Source: Candidatus Altarchaeota archaeon (lineage in GTDB: Archaea > Altiarchaeota > Altiarchaeia > IMC4 > SCGC-AAA252-I15). Taken from it: DNA of 11,626 nucleotides. The notes below the pieces were generated by a model that was given only the letters and a program-made list of their open reading frames with translations, made no database searches and was not told where the DNA came from. The stretch covers positions 1 to 11,626 of the forward strand of contig JAHIYG010000019.1 in the NCBI GenBank assembly GCA_018815265.1. Direction: 5' to 3'. Made by a program: the position numbers and the translations under genes. Positions 1 to 6,108 of this stretch are shown in pieces; the stretch's first letter is position 1; every line of letters starts with the position of its first letter.

Positions 1-122
1 ACTCTCAGCAGGTGTTTCCCAGAAGGATTTATTCCGAGTCTCTGCTCCATAGTAACCTCAGAGCCAATACAACCCAGCAAAAATACTGTAACAAACAAAA
101 ACAAAAATAGTCTCCTGACCAT
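1..122 (-). CDS. 5' end of a lipoprotein gene (partial)
   Basis: An open reading frame starts at ATG 122-120 on the minus strand and runs off the left edge, giving about 40 residues. The N-terminus has two arginines at positions 3-4, a strongly hydrophobic Leu/Phe/Val stretch (residues 5-16) and then L-L-G-C with the cysteine at residue 18. This is a textbook lipobox (signal peptidase II-type), followed by the polar residues I-G-S-E. The mature protein is therefore expected to be lipid-anchored outside the cytoplasmic membrane. The rest of the protein, and so its function, lies outside the window. The gene begins 17 nt after the Trm5 stop on the same strand, so it is probably the last visible member of the ribL-VanZ-trm5 transcription unit. 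No Shine-Dalgarno sequence is evident before the ATG. The signal peptide is clear; that a real gene continues beyond the edge is inferred. Confidence 0.72.
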   Translation of the reverse strand, partial: MVRRLFLFLFVTVFLLGCIGSEVTMEQRLGINPSGKHLLR

Positions 123-139
123 CAGATACTTATTTGAAA

Positions 140-1141
140 CTATGCTTTTATCTTAGAGGTTCTGAAGTCGACACAATATTTGTTAAGGCATGGACTATAT
201 GTTCCGCAAAGAATAGACTCCAGGATTTCGGTTTTATAGCCTAAAGACCCGGCAGTCTCTATAACATCGCCAACCGCCTCTAAACTGTTGTGGGCAAAAC
301 AATAATAGTGTATGACACCAGACTCCCTAGCACAAGACAAAGCCACATCAAGGAAGTTATTTGCCTGCTTAGGCAGCGGCATAATAACCCTATCAAACAA
401 AACATCAAATTTCACATCCCGTGCGTCGGCTTCGACCACCTTCAAATCCACTTTATTTAGCCGCGCATTCTCCCGCATATACGAGACAGCATCTGGATTA
501 AGCTCAACAGCCCATACCTCAGCGCCCCTTTTAGCAGCATGCACCGCATATGGTCCGACACCAGCAAAAAGGACAAGAACCCTCTCCCCAGAAGTTACCT
601 TAGACGAAACCCTCTCCCTCTCAGAGCCAGTACGAGGGTTAAAGTACACCGTGGCAATATCCAACTTGAAAAAGCAACCGTTTTCCCTGTGTACAGTCTC
701 AGTCCTGTTCTCCCCTGCTATCACCTCTACACCCGGCACCCGATATTCGCCATCGACTTGGGAAATCTTCAGAGCTGCAACCTTAACATTTGGAAAGCAA
801 GATAACAAAGCCTCACCGATTATATTTTTTCTCCCCAACAACTGGTCAGGTAACTCCAAAAAGGCTATGTCCCCTATTACCGTGTACGCAGAGGGTACAA
901 GAGACAGGTCAGCAACATCTAATACGCCTGCAAGCGCCTCCTTCAGAGACCTTGGCTTTTCAATGCGCTCCTGAGCCAACCCCTCAACAAACTCTGCCCC
1001 ATCTACCTCCACTCTCTTCTTCAACGGAAAAAACACAAAGTCCCCCTCTCTTCTGACTACCCTCCCCACATCAAGTGCATCATCTGCCAAAAGCATTTTC
1101 CTCACATTCTCGGCGTTTTTCTTATGTGTCTTGGCAAGCAT
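140..1141 (-). CDS. trm5: tRNA (guanine37-N1)-methyltransferase Trm5
   Basis: A 333-residue class I SAM-dependent methyltransferase of the Trm5/Tyw2 family. It is predicted to make m1G37 next to the anticodon, which prevents +1 frameshifting. Length and motif order match M. jannaschii Trm5 (about 336 aa). Residues 1-60 resemble the small N-terminal D1 domain, about 80-180 the D2 domain, and the rest the Rossmann catalytic D3 domain. Visible motifs are A-G-E-N-R-T (142-147), V-Y-F-N-P-R (165-170) with S-E-R-E-R after it, the SAM loop F-A-G-V-G-P (192-197), the acidic A-V-E-L-N-P (211-216) and M-P-L-P-K (254-258). M. jannaschii has N-L-P in this last motif. The C-terminal Y-S-P (315-317) is where relatives have Y-A-P. 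The ATG at 1141 shares one base with the VanZ stop (TGATG), indicating translational coupling. The wyosine-pathway enzymes Tyw2 or a Trm5a-type dual enzyme are the alternatives, but the AGENRT and FNPR blocks favour Trm5. Confidence 0.95.
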   Translation of the reverse strand: MLAKTHKKNAENVRKMLLADDALDVGRVVRREGDFVFFPLKKRVEVDGAEFVEGLAQERIEKPRSLKEALAGVLDVADLSLVPSAYTVIGDIAFLELPDQLLGRKNIIGEALLSCFPNVKVAALKISQVDGEYRVPGVEVIAGENRTETVHRENGCFFKLDIATVYFNPRTGSERERVSSKVTSGERVLVLFAGVGPYAVHAAKRGAEVWAVELNPDAVSYMRENARLNKVDLKVVEADARDVKFDVLFDRVIMPLPKQANNFLDVALSCARESGVIHYYCFAHNSLEAVGDVIETAGSLGYKTEILESILCGTYSPCLNKYCVDFRTSKIKA

Positions 1142-1521
1142 CAGATTCCACCCCAGCGCCTAGACAGAAAAACACCAAAAAAGGAACCTAAAAAATCAAT
1201 TCCAACATCCGCCAACTCAGAAGACCTGCCGGGGACAAAATACTGATGAAACTCATCAGATGCTGCGTAGAGAACGCATAAAGCTAAGGCATACAAAAAG
1301 GGATTACTCCCCCTGCCAACCAGCGTATATACTAGAGCACCTAAAACTGCGTATTCCGTAAAATGAAATAATATTGATAAATCAAATTCTGAGGAGGATA
1401 TGTCCTTGCCCTCTATAGAGGAAAATGCAAAAATCAATGCCATCCAAACCAAGACAGCAACAATATTTAATCTGGGATTAGACCTCAAAAAAACAAGTGG
1501 ATTAAACCTAAAAGAATTCAT
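1141..1521 (-). CDS. VanZ-like integral membrane protein
   Basis: A 126-residue protein with about four hydrophobic segments (roughly 19-36, 53-68, 74-88 and 105-119). It carries the VanZ-family signature: H53 with E56-Y57 in the second segment, then D-E-F-H-Q (89-93) followed by V-P-G-R (96-99) and a downstream D105 leading into the last helix. VanZ was named for low-level teicoplanin resistance in enterococci, but the family is broad and its biochemical role is unsettled; nothing here points to antibiotic resistance. Archaea lack murein, so a role in envelope lipid or glycan handling is only a guess. It lies 31 nt after the ribL stop, and its own stop overlaps the trm5 ATG by one base, so it is cotranscribed with both. 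The first ATG (1521-1519) is used; no strong Shine-Dalgarno sequence is seen. Confidence 0.85.
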   Translation of the reverse strand: MNSFRFNPLVFLRSNPRLNIVAVLVWMALIFAFSSIEGKDISSSEFDLSILFHFTEYAVLGALVYTLVGRGSNPFLYALALCVLYAASDEFHQYFVPGRSSELADVGIDFLGSFFGVFLSRRWGGI

Positions 1522-1552
1522 ATGTAAAAATAATGGAATGTACTTAAAAACG

Positions 1553-1978
1553 CTACTGCTTCTTTATCAGTTCAACTATTAGTTTGGTGCTGTGTAAACC
1601 AGACTTCCAGTAGTCTTTAATCCTGACAACCTTGGTCTTTAGGTTGCGCTTTTCAAACTCCTTCTCCAACACATCCTCCTTGAAGTCCTGGTCAGGGCCC
1701 AATGCCAGAATATCAGGGTTCAAACGAACAACAGCCCCAAACATATCTTCCAAATCACCAAGGACAGCATCATCTACGGGCTTGAGTGATTTTATCATGT
1801 GAAGCCTCTGCTGCTCAGATATCACCGGCCTTCTTTTCCTCTTTCTCGCAGTCTCATCCCTTGCGACGATGACAACAAGCTCATCCCCTAGTTTTCCCGC
1901 CTCCTCAAGATACCTCAAGTGCCCAGGATGCAGTATCTCAAAGACACCAGTGGCAACAACCAACTTTTTCAAAATCAA
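1553..1978 (-). CDS. ribL: archaeal FAD synthase (FMN adenylyltransferase) RibL
   Basis: A 141-residue cytidylyltransferase-like nucleotidyltransferase. It is predicted to join AMP from ATP to FMN, making FAD. The nucleotide-binding H-P-G-H motif is at 17-20, followed by the family pattern G-D-E-L-V-V-I-V-A-R-D-E-T (31-43). R-P-V-I-S-E-Q-Q-R (50-58), L-K-P-V-D (65-69) and L-G-P-D-Q-D (93-98) follow, and a C-terminal S-T pair (130-131) sits where the family ends in an ISTT/STSS-like motif. These blocks track M. jannaschii RibL (MJ1179). No ATG is available: the frame opens with TTG at 1978-1976 (TTG codons also at 1972 and 1963), and an in-frame stop lies at 1987-1985. The protein has no cysteine, although conserved C-terminal cysteines were reported for MJ1179. 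It is the first gene of the minus-strand operon and is divergent from aIF6. Glycerol-3-phosphate cytidylyltransferase is the main alternative, but the LG.DQ block favours RibL. Confidence 0.88.
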   Translation of the reverse strand: MILKKLVVATGVFEILHPGHLRYLEEAGKLGDELVVIVARDETARKRKRRPVISEQQRLHMIKSLKPVDDAVLGDLEDMFGAVVRLNPDILALGPDQDFKEDVLEKEFEKRNLKTKVVRIKDYWKSGLHSTKLIVELIKKQ

Positions 1979-2010
1979 TATATATTACGCGATAGGGTAT
2001 ATTTAGTAAA
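1979..2010. promoter_or_regulatory. 32-nt divergent promoter region, ribL / aIF6
   Basis: Only 32 nt separate the TTG of ribL from the ATG of aIF6. On the plus strand an alternating AT tract (ATATATATTA, 1978-1987) is centred about 28 nt upstream of the aIF6 ATG. On the minus strand CTAAATATAC (2006-1997) is centred about 23-24 nt upstream of the ribL TTG at 1978, or about 29 nt from the TTG at 1972. Neither gene has a Shine-Dalgarno sequence, so both mRNAs are probably leaderless, and each TATA box lies next to the start codon of the other gene. Positions are seen in the sequence; promoter activity is inferred from known archaeal TATA spacing. Confidence 0.6.
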
Positions 2011-2658
2011 ATGAGAGTAGAGCAGACAACAGTATATGGTGAGAGCTTCGTGGGTTTGATGGGTTTAGCCACGGACAAATACGCCATAGTATGCCCAGGA
2101 TTAGATGAGACTGACGTGCTTAAAGTCCCCACTCTCAAGACCAAAATATATGATACACACCTAGTTGGTATGTTTTGCGCTGGAAACTCAAATGGGCTTT
2201 TAGTCCCGTATTTCACACCAGACAACGAATTGCATGAACTACAGAGATTTGCCAAAGCCAACGGCTTCAATGTTGCGAGGATAGATGGCAAATACACTGC
2301 AATAGGCAATTTAATAGCTACAAACGACAAAAGAGCACTTGTGTCAGAGGACATACTAGAATACAAAAAAATACAGGAAACACTGGATGTGGAGGTGGTT
2401 TCAGGCAACATCGCCTCAAAAAAGGAGGTAGGTACATACATTCTAGCGACAAACAAGGGCTTCATAGCACATCCAGACGCGGAAAAACAACTTAAACAAC
2501 TCGAGGAGGTATTTGGTGTGAAGGGACTGCTAGGCACAGTAAACTGCGGCATACCATTTGTAAGGTCTGGAATAATAGCAAACAGCTTTGGATACATAAC
2601 CGGCAGAAAGACCACAGGAATAGAGCTGCAGCGAATAGACGACGCACTAGGATTCTAG
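2011..2658 (+). CDS. eif6: translation initiation factor aIF6 (50S anti-association factor)
   Basis: A 215-residue aIF6, close to the usual 220 aa. The family binds the large ribosomal subunit and keeps it from joining 30S prematurely. It is built of five repeated alpha/beta units (pentein fold), seen here as recurring short blocks: A-G-N-S-N-G-L-L-V-P (57-66), A-I-G-N-L-I-A-T-N-D (97-106), L-A-T-N-K-G-F-I-A-H-P (145-155), G-T-V-N-C-G-I-P-F-V with R-S-G (175-187), and the C-terminal T-T-G-I-E-L-Q-R-I (201-209). The start is the ATG at 2011, with a TATA-like box about 28 nt upstream and no Shine-Dalgarno, so the mRNA is probably leaderless. The gene stands alone here. It is not linked to the L31e/L39e ribosomal genes that often accompany it in archaea. 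Its TAG stop lies within a CTAG palindrome shared with the stop of the convergent pyruvate kinase gene. Confidence 0.97.
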   Translation: MRVEQTTVYGESFVGLMGLATDKYAIVCPGLDETDVLKVPTLKTKIYDTHLVGMFCAGNSNGLLVPYFTPDNELHELQRFAKANGFNVARIDGKYTAIGNLIATNDKRALVSEDILEYKKIQETLDVEVVSGNIASKKEVGTYILATNKGFIAHPDAEKQLKQLEEVFGVKGLLGTVNCGIPFVRSGIIANSFGYITGRKTTGIELQRIDDALGF

Positions 2659-4040
2659 TTAGTAGCTCTGTAGCTTAGTATCTCGCTCATTTTGTGCAGT
2701 TGGACGATGTTTGTCGTCGGTTTCTTGTTGTAAAGCCCGGCAGTGAACAGTACTAAATCGTTCTTTGACACTAGTTTTTTCCTAAAGCAGAACTTAGCAA
2801 TCTCCACAACCCTGTCCTTCTCCTTGAAGACGCTGTGGCAAACTGGCACCACCGCATATACAAGATTCATTTTCCTGCAGGTTTTGGAGTTGTCGGTTAT
2901 GGCTATTATGTCCTTGCAAATCCTGAAGTTTGAAATCAGCATTGCAGTGTAGCCGGTGTGGGTGGCGACAACTATCTTGTCTACGTCGGCAGTCTCAATG
3001 ATTGAAGTTACAGCCTTGGATATCGCAAGAGAGACTTTGTCATGGGATTTTTCGTCAAGCGGCCTAATGGGGTGGTGGGTTTCAACCTCCAAAGCAATCT
3101 CAGCCATTGCCTTGACAGACGCAATAGGGTATTTTCCAACTGCCGACTCAGCAGACAGCATCACGCAGTCTGCACCATCAAGTATCGCATTGGCAACATC
3201 AGATGTCTCAGCCCGGGTAGGCTCTGGATTCTCCACCATGGACTGCATCATCTCAGTCGCAACAATGGATATCTTACCCATGCTGTTGCACCGCGTGATT
3301 ATGTCCTTCTGTACCAATGGAATCTCCTGAAACGGTATCTCGATACCCAAGTCACCGCGGGCTATCATGACGCCGTCGCATACGCCGATTATGTCGTCGA
3401 TGTTTTGTATCCCCTGCCTGTTTTCTATCTTAGCAATGACTCCAACACTGCTTCCTCTGAGACGCCTTTTAAGTTCCAAAACATCCTTGATATCTCGTGT
3501 AAACGACAATGCCACATAGTCGACATCAAGCCGTTTGCATAGTTTAATGACGTCTTTGTCATGGCTTGATAGGGCGGGTATATCCAGTTTATTGTCGGGT
3601 ATGTTGACTCCCAATCCGTTTCTGAAACAACAGTGTGAATAAAGCTTCAGCTTTATCTTACCCTTTGATTTTGCAATGATTTTCGACTTCACCTTGCCCT
3701 TGTCCAGGAGTATAATGTCGCCGACGTGTATTTGGGAGTAGATACTGCGGTTGAAAGAGACCTTGTCAGAAGGCTTAAAGCCTACAGAAACAATGTCGCC
3801 CTTCTGAGCCATAAATGATGTCTCGCATTTCATCCTGACTTCCGGACCTTTCAAGTCTACGACAACAGGTATGCGGGCTACAGACCATACAGTCTTTATT
3901 TTTCTCTCATATTCCTTCAAAGAACCATAGGCTGTGTTTATGCGAAATGCATTCATACCGGCCTTCACCATCTTAGACAACACCCTTTTGCCTTCAGATG
4001 CAGGGCCGATTGTGCAGAGAATCTTCGTCTTCTTAAACAT
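2655..4040 (-). CDS. pyk: pyruvate kinase with altered monovalent-cation site
   Basis: A 461-residue pyruvate kinase (PEP + ADP to pyruvate + ATP), full length for a form with A, B and C domains. Catalytic motifs are present: A-K-I-E-N (203-207) with the phosphoryl-transfer lysine K204 and metal ligand E206, A-R-G-D-L-G (227-232) with D230, T262 in V-A-T-E-M-M, and N-P-E-P-T-R-A-E-T-S-D-V-A-N (271-284). Domain B spans about 70-155, and the C domain about 330-461. Departures from the usual pattern are R-I-N-T-A-Y-G (33-39) where most enzymes have R-x-N-F-S-H-G, D-L-K-G-P-E (62-67) instead of D-T-K-G-P-E, and S-A-E-S-A (296-300) instead of S-G-E-T-A. The first two replace K+-coordinating Ser and Thr residues. 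The ATG at 4040 has a TATA-like box about 27 nt upstream, so it has its own promoter although NMNAT lies upstream on the same strand. The stop overlaps that of aIF6. Confidence 0.95.
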   Translation of the reverse strand: MFKKTKILCTIGPASEGKRVLSKMVKAGMNAFRINTAYGSLKEYERKIKTVWSVARIPVVVDLKGPEVRMKCETSFMAQKGDIVSVGFKPSDKVSFNRSIYSQIHVGDIILLDKGKVKSKIIAKSKGKIKLKLYSHCCFRNGLGVNIPDNKLDIPALSSHDKDVIKLCKRLDVDYVALSFTRDIKDVLELKRRLRGSSVGVIAKIENRQGIQNIDDIIGVCDGVMIARGDLGIEIPFQEIPLVQKDIITRCNSMGKISIVATEMMQSMVENPEPTRAETSDVANAILDGADCVMLSAESAVGKYPIASVKAMAEIALEVETHHPIRPLDEKSHDKVSLAISKAVTSIIETADVDKIVVATHTGYTAMLISNFRICKDIIAITDNSKTCRKMNLVYAVVPVCHSVFKEKDRVVEIAKFCFRKKLVSKNDLVLFTAGLYNKKPTTNIVQLHKMSEILSYRATN

Positions 4041-4075
4041 AATATGGATGAGAAGACAATGAATAAATAATAGAT
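4041..4075 (-). promoter_or_regulatory. probable leaderless promoter of pyruvate kinase
   Basis: The 35-nt gap between the NMNAT stop and the pyruvate kinase ATG contains ATTATTTATT (minus strand, 4071-4062), centred 26-27 nt upstream of the ATG at 4040. There is no Shine-Dalgarno sequence, so transcription probably starts at or beside the ATG. This suggests pyruvate kinase can be expressed independently of the upstream NMNAT gene. Confidence 0.55.
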
Positions 4076-4567
4076 TCAGTCTACACAGGATAGTATCCTA
4101 TCTACACCGTCTATTTTATCAAGTACCTCCAACGTTCCCTGAGGCAGCAGTTTTACATGGTCTTTCTTTGATGCCATTCTCTTCCGAACCTCAGTCGCAG
4201 AATAAAGTTTGCGGTTAAAAAAAGGGATTTCTTCAACCCTAAAGCCTGCCTTTTCAAATATTTCTTTTTCATTTGCGCTGTTGGTGTAGAAGACGTCAAA
4301 GCATATGTTTTTCGCAATCCAAGAAATCCATTCGCCATTATCTCCAAAGTCTGGAATTTCGTGGAAAGAGTAAGGAACTTCCAAGTGTATAGATTTTATT
4401 ATCATCTCCTCCCTCTCCCTCGCAGTAAAGGGGTTATCTGAGGTGTCTTGTTTGTTGCAGCTCCCAACACCTATTATAAGATGGTCGCATTTTGAGGCGA
4501 CGTACTCCACCATCTTCAGGTGCCCTATGTGAAACGGCTGAAACCTACCCAAAACCATGGCACGCAT
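4076..4567 (-). CDS. nadM: nicotinamide-nucleotide adenylyltransferase (archaeal NMNAT)
   Basis: A 163-residue enzyme predicted to make NAD+ from NMN and ATP. It begins with the archaeal NMNAT nucleotide-binding signature G-R-F-Q-P-F-H-I-G-H (7-16). The block D-N-P-F-T-A-R-E-R (44-52), E-W-I-S-W-I (79-84), F-F-N-R-K (116-120) and Y-S-A-T-E-V-R-K-R-M (122-131) follow. The last corresponds to the ISGTxIRxRM adenylate-binding motif, with Ala replacing the usual Gly. These match M. jannaschii NadM block by block. Two starts are possible, ATG at 4567 and ATG at 4558 (Met4); the longer one is kept because the beta-strand leading into GRFQ needs these residues. It is divergent from HerA across 32 nt. 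It is the second HxGH nucleotidyltransferase in the window, making NAD while RibL makes FAD. Confidence 0.95.
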   Translation of the reverse strand: MRAMVLGRFQPFHIGHLKMVEYVASKCDHLIIGVGSCNKQDTSDNPFTAREREEMIIKSIHLEVPYSFHEIPDFGDNGEWISWIAKNICFDVFYTNSANEKEIFEKAGFRVEEIPFFNRKLYSATEVRKRMASKKDHVKLLPQGTLEVLDKIDGVDRILSCVD

Positions 4568-4599
4568 GTTAAATTATCCGTGTTCTAATAAATTAGTCT
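4568..4599. promoter_or_regulatory. 32-nt divergent promoter region, NMNAT / HerA
   Basis: Exactly 32 nt separate the two ATG codons, the same length as in the ribL/aIF6 region. On the plus strand TTAAATTATC (4569-4578) is centred 26-27 nt before the HerA ATG. On the minus strand TAATTTATTA (4595-4586) is centred about 24 nt before the NMNAT ATG. No Shine-Dalgarno sequence precedes either gene. Both transcripts are inferred to be leaderless from interleaved TATA boxes. Confidence 0.58.
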
Positions 4600-6108
4600 A
4601 TGATTGTGGGACAGGTAATCGGCTCAACAACTCTTCGAAGCTTTCGCTTCGTCATAAAGCAGGGAATGGAGGGAAAAGTAAAGAGGGACGAGTTCGTGAC
4701 AGTAGAGGAGTCGGTTTCAGGCAACAAAATACTGGGGGTAATTAAAGAGATTATAATCACAAACGAACTGCTTCCCGAGGAGTTCGGAAGAGACCTGAGA
4801 CTCTCAGACATAATACTAAATGAGGGGGAATACCCGGCGCCGGTTGTCAAGATACTGGGGGTGTATTCAAACAAAGGCTTTGAGATGCCGCGGCATGGGA
4901 TAACACCCGGTTCAAACGTCGAACTAGCATCAGATAAGATGCTGGATGAAATACTGTCGCAGGATCCTGCGAAATCAGCACATGTGGGTTCACTATCGAC
5001 AAGAGAGAGCGTGGAGGTAAACCTAGACATCAATGAGATGGTATCGCGGCACTGCGCGGTGCTTGCTATGACTGGAGCAGGGAAAAGCTACTCCGTAGGG
5101 GTGCTCATAGAGGAGATAATGAAAAAAGGGGGTTCCGCCGTGGTATACGACATGCACGGGGAATTCAAGAGGATGCAAGTTGAAGGGTCAAAAACAGTCA
5201 TATACGACGTAGTTGGAGAGGACAAAATCAAAGTAGACATATCTTCACTGACTACTGTGGACTTGATTAACCTCATGCCAGACCTAACCCCAACACAAGC
5301 AGACCTGATGGATGAAGTCTTTTCCCTAGCTAATCGGTTCTTCGACAAATACGACCTCCAAAACATCTACCAAGTGCTCGAGTCCATATATGAAATACAA
5401 AAAAACGACAAAAAAAATGTGAATGAAGTATTCCCCTCAGACACACTCAAGAGCATATCGAAGAAGATAGGCGTTTCAACCGTTGGAGCGCTTATGAGAA
5501 GGATTAAGCGGCTGGAGAGAATGGGGGTTTTCACAGCTGAAGGAACGTCATTTTCAGAGTTGGTCTGTAAAAACCAGCTGTCAATAATAGACCTCTCAGA
5601 CGCAGACGAGCGGGTGTCCCAAACAATAGTTTCAGCTATTTCAAGGGGCATATTCGAGGGCAGAAAAAAATACGTCAGAGAAAAGGAAGGCATATCAACG
5701 CCGACATTACTAATAGTCGAGGAAGCACACAATTTCATACCCCGTTCAGACGAGGGATACTATAACCCTGCAAAAAAGATAATAAGAAAAATAGCCCGGG
5801 AAGGGAGGAAATTCGGGGTTGGACTCTGCATTGTATCGCAGCGACCGAACAAACTCGACGCCGACGTACTGTCACAGTGCAACACCCAGTTAATCATGAA
5901 GATAGTAAACCCAGCAGACCAGGAATACATAAGACAGTCTGTGGAGACGGTGACAGAAGACATCGTCCGCGACCTCCCAGGACTCGGCAGAGGCGAAGCC
6001 ATAGTGACAGGCTCCGCAGTCACGCTTCCAGTCCCAGTAAAAATAAGAAAACGCAGGACTCAAGTCAGCGGAGAAGACATAGACATAGTCGGAGAATGGA
6101 AAAAATAG
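4600..6108 (+). CDS. herA: HerA bipolar DNA helicase / ATPase
   Basis: A 502-residue HerA of the FtsK/HerA translocase superfamily. In archaea it forms a hexamer that works with the NurA nuclease to resect DNA ends for homologous recombination. The N-terminal HAS-barrel is about residues 1-115. The RecA-type core has Walker A M-T-G-A-G-K-S (157-163, K162), a helical insert with the R-R-I-K-R-L-E-R-M region (300-308), and Walker B L-L-I-V-E-E-A-H (370-377) with the catalytic glutamate. R-E-G-R-K-F-G (400-406) and S-Q-R-P (413-416) follow, consistent with the trans-acting arginine and sensor regions. C-terminal G-L-G-R-G-E-A-I-V-T (461-470) and P-V-P-V-K-I (477-482) are typical of the family. 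The start has a TATA box 26-27 nt upstream and no leader. NurA, Rad50 and Mre11 are not in the window, so this herA is not in the classical repair operon as far as can be seen. Its TAG stop directly abuts the stop of the convergent gene. Confidence 0.95.
   Translation: MIVGQVIGSTTLRSFRFVIKQGMEGKVKRDEFVTVEESVSGNKILGVIKEIIITNELLPEEFGRDLRLSDIILNEGEYPAPVVKILGVYSNKGFEMPRHGITPGSNVELASDKMLDEILSQDPAKSAHVGSLSTRESVEVNLDINEMVSRHCAVLAMTGAGKSYSVGVLIEEIMKKGGSAVVYDMHGEFKRMQVEGSKTVIYDVVGEDKIKVDISSLTTVDLINLMPDLTPTQADLMDEVFSLANRFFDKYDLQNIYQVLESIYEIQKNDKKNVNEVFPSDTLKSISKKIGVSTVGALMRRIKRLERMGVFTAEGTSFSELVCKNQLSIIDLSDADERVSQTIVSAISRGIFEGRKKYVREKEGISTPTLLIVEEAHNFIPRSDEGYYNPAKKIIRKIAREGRKFGVGLCIVSQRPNKLDADVLSQCNTQLIMKIVNPADQEYIRQSVETVTEDIVRDLPGLGRGEAIVTGSAVTLPVPVKIRKRRTQVSGEDIDIVGEWKK

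Noticed and set aside
312..974. A 220-codon open frame on the plus strand opposite trm5
   Set aside because: It is antisense to the conserved Trm5 motifs; the translation is low-complexity and has no promoter at a suitable distance.
1141..1521. VanZ homology considered as an antibiotic-resistance gene
   Set aside because: No other van genes or mobile elements are present and archaea lack peptidoglycan; only family membership is supported.
1938..2615. A 225-codon open frame on the minus strand opposite aIF6
   Set aside because: It lies antisense to a clearly recognisable aIF6 gene, overlaps ribL, and its translation is a Ser/Thr-rich shadow with no family features.
4153..4347. A second frame inside NMNAT that could suggest a frameshift
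   Set aside because: The main NMNAT frame is uninterrupted and keeps all motifs from GRFQPFH to the C-terminal RKRM, so no frameshift is needed.
4593..5033. Long minus-strand frames opposite HerA (also 5088-5366, 5367-5738 and 5760-6023)
   Set aside because: They are mirror frames of a complete HerA gene, Ser-rich, and without domain motifs.
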